Both the position numbers and the translations under genes were made by a program. Shown here piece after piece: positions 58,230 through 64,000 of a stretch of DNA of 64,000 bases. Position 1 is the first letter of the stretch; every line of letters begins with the position of its first letter. The stretch is from Archangium lansingense (GTDB lineage: Bacteria > Myxococcota > Myxococcia > Myxococcales > Myxococcaceae): contig NZ_JAPNKA010000001.1 in assembly GCF_026626635.1 (NCBI RefSeq), positions 4,278,001 through 4,342,000 on the forward strand. The letters run 5' to 3'. A model generated the notes under the pieces. The model was not told the DNA's origin, did not search any database, and saw only the letters and a list, made by a program, of their open reading frames with translations.

Positions 58230-58760
58230 GTGAGGTTCCACGGCGTCTTCGCTCCAGGCGCCAAACTGCGGCCATTTCTGGTCCCTCAAGCAGGTGAGGA
58301 GGAGGAGAGCGCGGGGCTTGAGGCAGCGGCCAGGAAGGAGCGGATGAAGGAGAGGACACCGCGAGGAGACTGGGCCGAGTTGCGCAGGAGGAGGTTCGAC
58401 TGCGACGTGTTCGGCTGCGTGAGGTGTGGAGGCAGGCGGAGTGTATTTGCGTACGTGAAGAGGGCCCCCGGGGTGCGGGCGATTGTGGAGCACCTGGGCT
58501 TGCCCACGGCATGTGCGAGGATGGCCCCGGCACGAGGGCCACCCCAGGCGGCGTGGTGTTGAGGCGCAAGAGAGCCACCAGGCCGGCGGCCCCTGCCACG
58601 CACCTGATGGGAGCGCGGCCTGGGCAGGGGTGTACCCCAAGGGGGTTCAAGCGGTCTGTCCACCGGCCGGGAGCATCGCTCGGGAGGCCCCGTCAGCGGC
58701 CCTCCTCGGCCCCTCCGCTCCAGCCCTCACCCTCAACAGGGCCTCTATCCCGCCTATACG
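58230..58760 (+). mobile_element. IS91-like remnant C
   Basis: Starting at GTGAGGTTCCACGGCGTCTT, the plus strand encodes FHGVFAPGAKLRPFLVPQAG, MKERTPRGDWAELRRRRFD, GCVRCGGRRSVFAYVKRAPG and IVEHLGLPTACARMAPARGPP of an IS91-type transposase C-terminus. The copy ends with the same 29-bp terminus (58732-58760) as B and D. From about 58280 to the end it is very similar to copy B. It has no catalytic domain. The 118 nt before it (58112-58229) hold nothing recognisable. Confidence 0.75.
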
Positions 58761-58854
58761 TTACCGGGAGTCCCTGGAGCGGGGACGCGAGCGGCTGCAG
58801 GTCCTCGATGACGCACTCGCCAAGGACCTGGAGCGCCACCTGCTCCAGGGGTGA
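58761..58854 (+). pseudogene. 3' remnant of an unknown gene abutting remnant C
   Basis: From the IS right end a coding-like frame continues RESLERGRERLQVLDDALAK and DLERHLLQG to a stop at 58854. It is probably the tail of a helical protein gene cut by the IS91-like element. No family is recognised. Confidence 0.35.
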
Positions 58855-58858
58855 GGCG

Positions 58859-61402
58859 TCAGGGCCGGGAGCCGGCGGAGGGCAGGCCGGTGCTCACACC
58901 GCGGGTGGCCACATCTCCGAGGAGCCGCCCCTGCACGCGGAAGTTGTTGAGCTGCCGGCCCCGCGTGAAGCGCGAGTAGAACACCGCGGCGCCTCCCCGC
59001 CCGTCCGAGGCGAGCGCCGGCGTGAGCTCCTCGTTGAGCGGGTCGGCGGCGATGGCCATGCCCCCCGGGTCCAACACCGTCCCGTCCGTGCCCACCCGGG
59101 CACCGAAGATGTCCGGGCGGGAGAAGCCATGGATGCGAGGCATGTCGCGGTCATCCTCCCAGGCCACCCGGTAGCGCGTGCCGTCGAAGGTGGCCGTGGG
59201 TGTGGTCTCGTTCTGCGGCCCGGCCGAGATGGGGAATCCCTCCGGGTCGAGCACCGTGGCGTCCGCTGTCACGCGCGTGCCCCGGATGTCCAGGTCAAAG
59301 GAACTGGTGTCTCGGAGATCGGCCCACACCACCAGCGCCTGCGTCCCGGACGAGGCAATGGCCGGGTCGAACTCGAAGCCGGGCCGGTCCACGACGACGA
59401 AGCCCTCCGGGTCCACCACGGTGCCCTCGGGCGTCACCCGCGTGCCGAGGATGCGGTTGATGACGAAGGGGAAGGTGAGGAGGCGGTCCCGGTACACGAC
59501 GAGGAAGCGGCCACCGACGAAGGCCACCGCAGGATGCACCTGGTCCCCCCGCTCGGAGGGCGAGATGAGGAAGCCGCCTGGGTCGAGCACGGTGCCATCC
59601 CGAGCCACACGTGCTCCGAAGACGTGCAGGTCGCTGAAGGGAGGGGCACCCGGCGCGCCCCCCGACCAGACCGCGAGGTAGCGGCCACCTCCGAACGCCA
59701 CCGCCACGCGCGTCTCCAGTCCGGTCGTGGTGCCAAGCTCGAGCGCGGTGTCGTCGCGCAACGTCCCCGAGCCACTCACTCGCGCCGCGCGGATGACGAG
59801 CTCCCCCTCGACCGCGCCCGGCTCCTGCCAGACGACGAGGAAGTCACGTCCGTCCGAGGCCACCGCCGGGCCGGAGGCACCGGGGGCACTCGGAAGGCGC
59901 AGGCCACTCTTGTCGAGCACGGTGCCGTCCGGACGGACACGCGCCACGCGGATGTGCGGCCCTTCGTCCTCGCGGAAGTCCTGCCACGCCACCAGGTAGT
60001 TGCCACCACCGAAGGCCGCCGCGGGCATCCGCTGCGCCGGAGCCCCGCGCAGCACGCGAAGCGCGGGGGAGTCGAGCACGTCCCCATCATCGTCCACGCG
60101 CACGGCGAGCACCGTCTTGGCGTCCGGGCGCGAGGCGTCCTGCGCCGCCGCGAAGGCGACGAGGAAACGCCCGCCCCCGAAAGCCACCGCCGGCGTGTCC
60201 TGGGTGAAGAAGGCCTTCGAGACGGCAAAGCCGGACGGGTCGCGCACGTCATCCCCCTCCACGCGCGCCCCACGGACGCGCGGGCGGCCGGTGCGCAGGT
60301 CCGTCCAGACAACGAGCGTCGTTCCTCCTCCAGAGGCGACACGGGGCTGGGATTGTCCGGCGGGTGCGGCGGAGACGGGGAAGCCGTCCGGGTCCACCAC
60401 GGTGCCCTCCCGCGTCACGCGTGCGCCGAAGATGTCGCCCTCGTCCGCGCGCGTGTCCTCCCACACCACGAGGAACCGGCTGCCCGTCCACGCCACGTCC
60501 GGATTCTGTTGCGCCCCGGGTGCGGTGGAGATGGGAAACCCCTCCGGGTCGAGCACGGTGCCCTCCCGCGTCACACGCGCACCGAAGATGTCGTCCTCGC
60601 CGTCGCCGGGGAGCAGGTCCTGCCAGACGACGAGGAACTCGCGGCCGGACCAGGCCACCGCCTGGCTGCGCGGGAGGCTGTCCCGGCTGCCGATGCGGAA
60701 GGCGTCCCCCACCACCGCGCCATCGCGCAGCAACACGCCGCCGAGCACCTGGTCCTCGCCGGGAGGTGGCTCGTCCTCCTCGGAGAACTCCTTGCGCACC
60801 ACCAGGCACGTCCCGCGGCCATCGCACGCGATGTCCGGGGTGACGCCCACCCCCGAGAGGATGGGCGGCAGCGGGATGCCCTCCGGGTCGAGCGAGCGGC
60901 CATCCCGAGTCACGCGCGTGGCGAACAAGCCCCGGCTGTCCTCGCGGCCCTGCCAGAGCACGATGAAGCGCGTGCCGTCGAAGGCCACCGCGGGGGTGCT
61001 GCCCTGCACGAGCTCGCTGCTCCCGGGGAGGGGCTCCGCGACGATGAAGCCGGCCGGGTCCAGCAGCGTGCCGTCCTTGCGCACCCGCGCACCGAAGAGG
61101 TTGGGCACCGCCCGGCGCGCGTCCGCCCAGACCACGAGGTACTGCTCTCCGTCGAACGCCACCGAGGGCCCAGAGGGAGGCCGATCCTGAGCGAGCGTCT
61201 CCAGCGTGCGCACCACGGCCTGGTTCACCGGGAACTCGGAGGACACGCCCCCGCTCCACGACGCCAGCGCCGACCGGGACTCGCCCTCCGGCCCATTTCC
61301 CACGTCCTGCGTCACCGGCCCACACGCGAGCAGCAGCGCGCCGCAGATTCCTCCCAGCCCGCACACCCAGCGCGCGAGCCTCCCCCCTCCCCACATTCCC
61401 AT
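58859..61402 (-). CDS. repeat lipoprotein (beta-propeller-like, about a dozen units)
   Basis: I use ATG 61402, preceded by AGGGGGAGG; an in-frame TTG lies at 61420. The 847-residue protein has a lipoprotein signal (LGGICGALLLAC). The rest is about 12 units of 50-65 residues, each with VAFDG/VAFGGxRFLVVW and a second strand GARVTREGTVLDPEGFPIS or close variants. The pattern resembles beta-propeller blades. A cell-surface or outer-membrane anchored binding protein is likely. No enzymatic motif is seen. Confidence 0.75.
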   Translation of the reverse strand: MGMWGGGRLARWVCGLGGICGALLLACGPVTQDVGNGPEGESRSALASWSGGVSSEFPVNQAVVRTLETLAQDRPPSGPSVAFDGEQYLVVWADARRAVPNLFGARVRKDGTLLDPAGFIVAEPLPGSSELVQGSTPAVAFDGTRFIVLWQGREDSRGLFATRVTRDGRSLDPEGIPLPPILSGVGVTPDIACDGRGTCLVVRKEFSEEDEPPPGEDQVLGGVLLRDGAVVGDAFRIGSRDSLPRSQAVAWSGREFLVVWQDLLPGDGEDDIFGARVTREGTVLDPEGFPISTAPGAQQNPDVAWTGSRFLVVWEDTRADEGDIFGARVTREGTVVDPDGFPVSAAPAGQSQPRVASGGGTTLVVWTDLRTGRPRVRGARVEGDDVRDPSGFAVSKAFFTQDTPAVAFGGGRFLVAFAAAQDASRPDAKTVLAVRVDDDGDVLDSPALRVLRGAPAQRMPAAAFGGGNYLVAWQDFREDEGPHIRVARVRPDGTVLDKSGLRLPSAPGASGPAVASDGRDFLVVWQEPGAVEGELVIRAARVSGSGTLRDDTALELGTTTGLETRVAVAFGGGRYLAVWSGGAPGAPPFSDLHVFGARVARDGTVLDPGGFLISPSERGDQVHPAVAFVGGRFLVVYRDRLLTFPFVINRILGTRVTPEGTVVDPEGFVVVDRPGFEFDPAIASSGTQALVVWADLRDTSSFDLDIRGTRVTADATVLDPEGFPISAGPQNETTPTATFDGTRYRVAWEDDRDMPRIHGFSRPDIFGARVGTDGTVLDPGGMAIAADPLNEELTPALASDGRGGAAVFYSRFTRGRQLNNFRVQGRLLGDVATRGVSTGLPSAGSRP

Positions 61403-61545
61403 GGCCCCCTCCCCCTGCAAGTGACGGCAAAGCTGGGGCGCGCCTCTCGATGCGGCATCGCACTGGAGGTCACCACCGGGCGCTTCCCGTGCCCTCCAGC
61501 CAGAGCCCGGCAGCCTGCTCGGATGCGGCCCTCCACGGGCCGGGC

Positions 61546-61574
61546 CTCAACAGGGCCTCTATCCCGCCTATACG
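61546..61574 (+). mobile_element. IS91-like terminus D (29 bp only)
   Basis: The exact 29-bp end found in copies B and C, ending CTATCCCGCCTATACG, occurs here without the rest of the element. It lies one base before the stop codon (61576-61578, minus strand) of the lipoprotein gene, so it probably marks an insertion or deletion end. Confidence 0.6.
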
Positions 61575-61575
61575 T

Positions 61576-62169
61576 CTAGGGACCACCTTCGCCATAGTCG
61601 ACGTAGTCATCAGCGGGGTCGTCATAGAGGCGGTCCGGCACATTGAAGGTGCACGTCAGCTCACTGCCGTCCGCGTAGTGGTAGATGAAGTGGCCTTCCG
61701 CGTAGTCTGGGATTACCCGCGCTAGCGTCACAGAGCCCTCCATCGGAACCCCGGGCGGGGAGAGATAGCCAATCTGCCCCGTTCCGACGTTCCCTTCCCA
61801 TTTGCGCACCAACGACGTCTCCTCGGGTACCAGTTGGCCCTCTCTGGGGACGAGCTTCACGGTCAGCGGGCCGACCCCCTCGAACAGGGGCTTGCCCCTC
61901 AGGAGGATGCTCGCCCCGAATCCCTGGAGGCCATGGAATCCCTCGGTCGTGTAGTGCAGGGAGAGTTGATTGTTCGTGCTCCCGTCCGAATGGGAGAAGT
62001 TGCTCTGAACGGAGGTCGTGGTGATGATGGGCCAGCTCACGTCTTGGCCCTTGTAGGTACCCGTGCATTCGCCCTCGGGCTCGGGCACCGGTTGATACAG
62101 ATTACAAGCGGCGGTGAGCAGAGCGCAGGCCAGCCACGGAAGCAGGGGGCGCGGTGAGGAACGGGTCAT
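61576..62169 (-). CDS. lipoprotein of unknown family
   Basis: The 197-residue protein has a lipoprotein signal (LLPWLACALLTAAC) and a short mature part with CTGTYKGQDVSWPI, FIYHYADGSELTCTF and an acidic C-terminal tail (DDPADDYVDYGEGGP). One Cys pair (in GECTGT and LTCTF) may form a disulfide. Its 3' end abuts the IS91-like terminus D, so the tail may be altered. I do not recognise the family. Confidence 0.6.
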   Translation of the reverse strand: MTRSSPRPLLPWLACALLTAACNLYQPVPEPEGECTGTYKGQDVSWPIITTTSVQSNFSHSDGSTNNQLSLHYTTEGFHGLQGFGASILLRGKPLFEGVGPLTVKLVPREGQLVPEETSLVRKWEGNVGTGQIGYLSPPGVPMEGSVTLARVIPDYAEGHFIYHYADGSELTCTFNVPDRLYDDPADDYVDYGEGGP

Positions 62170-62690
62170 GCTCCCATCCTAATTCCCCTCAAGTAAGTCA
62201 GATTTCCAGAGAGGGATTGACTGGCTCAATTAAGACAAACCGATGGGCCGTGTGAACACTCTCCCGGAAGCCCGGGAATCAACAGAGGAGGGACGCGACG
62301 GCGGGTTCGATTCCCGCCACTTCCAGCCGTGCAGCCCCCTTTGGGCACACGCCGGCCCATGCGGCGCAGCAGGGGCGTGGGTTTTCTGGGGCACTGCGAC
62401 GGCTTACGGAGTGGGCCTCCGCCCAGACCTCGAGCTCCTGGCGGGTCGAGAATGAACGCTCGTCAGGGACGGCATGACGGGTCGCCGACTCCAACTGCGT
62501 CGAGCATCGGACGCATAGCGGCGCTCCGGCACACCGGCGACCTTCCGCTTCTTATGATGAGAAGGAAGGGGCACCGCCCTGAGGTCCCTGGAGGTCGAGC
62601 CATCCACACCCGCTCAGAGGTCAAGGGAGTTCTCCCGCCGCTTCGGCAGCCCCGGAGCGAGAAAGCACGGTCCCCGAACACCCTCTTTCT
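62170..62690. other. 521-bp region with a tRNA-like fragment
   Basis: No convincing gene is seen before 62691. A T-arm-like hairpin is at 62300-62318. ORFs on both strands here are short and lack family signals. The region may be degraded sequence at an integration site. Confidence 0.35.
62300..62318 (+). other. tRNA/tmRNA T-arm fragment, possible att scar
   Basis: GGCGGGTTCGATTCCCGCC forms a perfect stem around the TTCGATT loop and is followed by CACTTCCA, like the 3' end of a tRNA or tmRNA. GGAAG occurs about 55 bases upstream, but D and anticodon arms are not present. It shares CGGGTTCGATTCCCG with the minus-strand fragment at 42445-42467. Confidence 0.4.
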
Positions 62691-63593
62691 GGTGTCCACG
62701 GACCTCCGTCGTCAGCTCGAAGGTGGAATCGAGACGCTGGAGCTTGCTCACGCGCGCTACGTCCTCCTGGAGAAGGCCCTGTGCGAGAAGCACTGGCAAG
62801 AGGCGGTGCAGGAGCGGTGGGACAGCCTGGGGAGCTGATCCTCCAGGAGCCAGAGTGTGAGGAGGCCCTGGCCCGCCTCCTCCATCGGGCCAAGGTGGAG
62901 CGGTGGCCCGAGGCGGAGCCCACACACGCGCGAGTCCGGGAACTGGAGTTGCTCCGGACCCGGCTGGAAGCACTCACGCGCAGGCGTCTTTGCATGCCAG
63001 CGAGGTCGACGGCCCGCCTCGGGGAGGTGCTCGCCCGGCTCCATCAGTTGCTGGCCCGGACGCTTGCTCCCCCTGTCTCCTCCGAGGAGCTGCTGCTGCA
63101 TCAAGGCGCTTTCAAGTTGGACACGACGGCGACACTGCTGCTCCTGCCGTTGCTCTGCTTCCTGCCCATGCTCCTCGTCTTCTGCACGGGCTTCGTCGCG
63201 TCAGGGGGTCTGTGGCTCACCCTGAGCCAACTGGTGTGTTCCCTGATGATTCCGTTCCTTCCTTTTGTCTGCCAGATGCTCCAGCGCCATCTTTCCGGGA
63301 GGTTCTGGCTCACCCAGAAGCGACTGGTCTGGCAGCCCACGGGGAGAGACGCCATCCACATTCCCCTCCACGCCATCTGCCCTGGCGGCGTCCAGCTCCG
63401 CTTCACCGGAAGTGTGGAGGTGCGTCTGGTGGATGGGCGCCAGCTCCGCCTCGACTTCATCCGGGGCGCGAAACAGCTCGTTGCCCTGCTGGAGAGGTAC
63501 GGCCCAGCCTCGCGGCCTGTCGCGTCTCGCGCGGGCACTCGACCGCGTGCTCGCGGCTTGCGCCAGGCTCAAAGACGCCGTGGAACCTCGTGA
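62691..63593 (+). pseudogene. membrane protein gene with probable frameshift and altered 3' end
   Basis: One frame (GTG 62691 to 62838) reads VSTDLRRQLEGGIETLELAH and EKHWQEAVQERWDSLGS. A second frame to 63593 reads ELILQEPECEEALARLLHRA, then two membrane helices (TATLLLLPLLCFLPMLLVFC and a second near 63210-63270), and WLTQKRLVWQPTGRDAIHIP, like a PH-domain (YdbS-type) region. Adding one G to the run at 62829-62832 fuses them as DSLGELILQEP. The last about 15 codons run into the IS91-like remnant E. The start is uncertain. Confidence 0.5.
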
Positions 63594-63693
63594 GGTTTGT
63601 CCGAGGCGGAGGCACCAGGGACGCCACACGCCGTAACAGTTCCAGCCCGGTAAAGAAGAGGTGCGTGGTGCCGTCCGGCAGCGGGCGCTTCAT
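63562..63693 (-). mobile_element. IS91-like remnant E
   Basis: On the minus strand MKRPLPDGTTHLFFTGLELL and RRVASLVPPPRTNLTRFHGV, then FEPGA, match the middle of the IS91-type transposase seen in copies A and C. It is in the opposite orientation to them and covers an earlier part of the gene. It ends at about 63562 in the tail of the membrane protein gene. Confidence 0.62.
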
Positions 63694-63959
63694 CCGCCAG
63701 GCTCAAGCCCCTTTGACCAGGTGGGTGCCTGCTTGTCCGCTGAGCTTCAAAGGCACCTGCGCACGTTGGAAGAATGGGACGAGCAATACCTTGTGAAGCA
63801 AGGTGTTGATGGTCACCAGGAAGCGCAGGTTCCTGGTCATGGGTCGCCGGGAGTTGCCTGACTTCAAGACCACTCCCTGAGATGGGTGTGGCCGAGAAGT
63901 TGAGGGGGGGAGAGTGCGCCGGTGGAGTCCACGGTCGCGCGCGTCCTGAAAAGACGGAA

Positions 63960-63985
63960 GGCCCACCAGTAGCGGCTGGAGGGCC
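63960..63985. terminator. strong hairpin near the right edge
   Basis: GGCCC-A-CCAG, loop TAGCGG, CTGG-A-GGGCC gives a 9-bp stem with one A/A mismatch. It is preceded by AAAAGACGGAA and followed by CTCCTT. This form is typical of a bidirectional intrinsic terminator in GC-rich genomes. The genes it serves are outside the window or decayed. Confidence 0.55.
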
Positions 63986-64000
63986 CTCCTTGGAGGCGCG

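Noticed and set aside
58424..61579. 1,051-codon plus-strand frame
   Set aside because: It is antisense to the repeat lipoprotein, and its own apparent repeats mirror those of the lipoprotein.
63703..63966. 87-codon minus-strand frame at the right edge
   Set aside because: It contains a helical-looking segment (VTINTLLHKVLLVPFF), but no start with an RBS and no family. It may be a remnant but cannot be supported.

Overview
The window is GC-rich bacterial chromosome that reads as a myxobacterium of the Cystobacter/Archangium type (Myxococcota). The taxonomy is an inference from lineage-restricted families: a DUF2378 (Myxococcus paralogous family TIGR02265) protein, DUF2381 remnants, a DUF6310/DUF5953 pair, several PEGA and lipobox proteins, and a membrane Ser/Thr kinase. 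There is one clear tRNA gene (tRNA-Gln, anticodon TTG, 22975-23045) and no rRNA or CRISPR array.

The left and central parts (1-42.4 kb) are mostly intact, tightly packed genes. They begin with the end of a type I secretion ABC transporter and its HlyD adaptor. Next is a translationally coupled leftward operon (8322 to 2578): a zinc-ribbon membrane protein, then DUF4129, DUF4350, MoxR and DUF58 proteins. A PstS-like lipoprotein, a Cys-repeat secreted protein, DUF2780, ATP-grasp and HelD-like genes follow. A DUF2378 gene precedes a two-gene unit joining a PilZ/acyltransferase protein to a heme-oxygenase-fold protein. Then come surface lipoproteins (Ig-like repeats; discoidin plus polysaccharide lyase), a CBS protein, the tRNA, a cysteine-less glutaredoxin-like protein, the kinase and an alpha/beta hydrolase. 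A 1.57-kb Tn5/IS50-like IS sits 8 bp beyond the rho stop codon. A leftward housekeeping block holds rho, an unusual beta-barrel SppA, two PEGA proteins and parE/parC. After it are GST, DUF4440, Sir2 and YciI genes.

The right part (42.4-64 kb) is accessory DNA. Its centrepiece is a lipoprotein gene, probably a polymorphic nuclease toxin (DUF6310) with a DUF5953 partner downstream. It is cut in two by a 2,601-bp element that encodes a large serine recombinase, a small ORF and a DUF5372 protein. Removing exactly 2,601 bp between two in-frame CAG codons rebuilds a 319-residue ORF. Around it lie a 5'-truncated NTF2-like gene that resembles the eukaryotic nuclear transport factor, two DUF2381 tails, and a family of IS91-like transposon remnants, three of which end at the same 29-bp terminus. 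Several genes here are truncated or frameshifted: an LCMT-type methyltransferase, a serine hydrolase and a membrane protein. Intact genes in the same stretch are an HxlR/SDR divergent pair, a nucleoside deaminase, a DUF4253 lipoprotein, a kinase-like transmembrane protein without a catalytic core, a Uma2 protein and a large repeat lipoprotein.

All functional calls come from reading motifs and recalling families; no searches were run.
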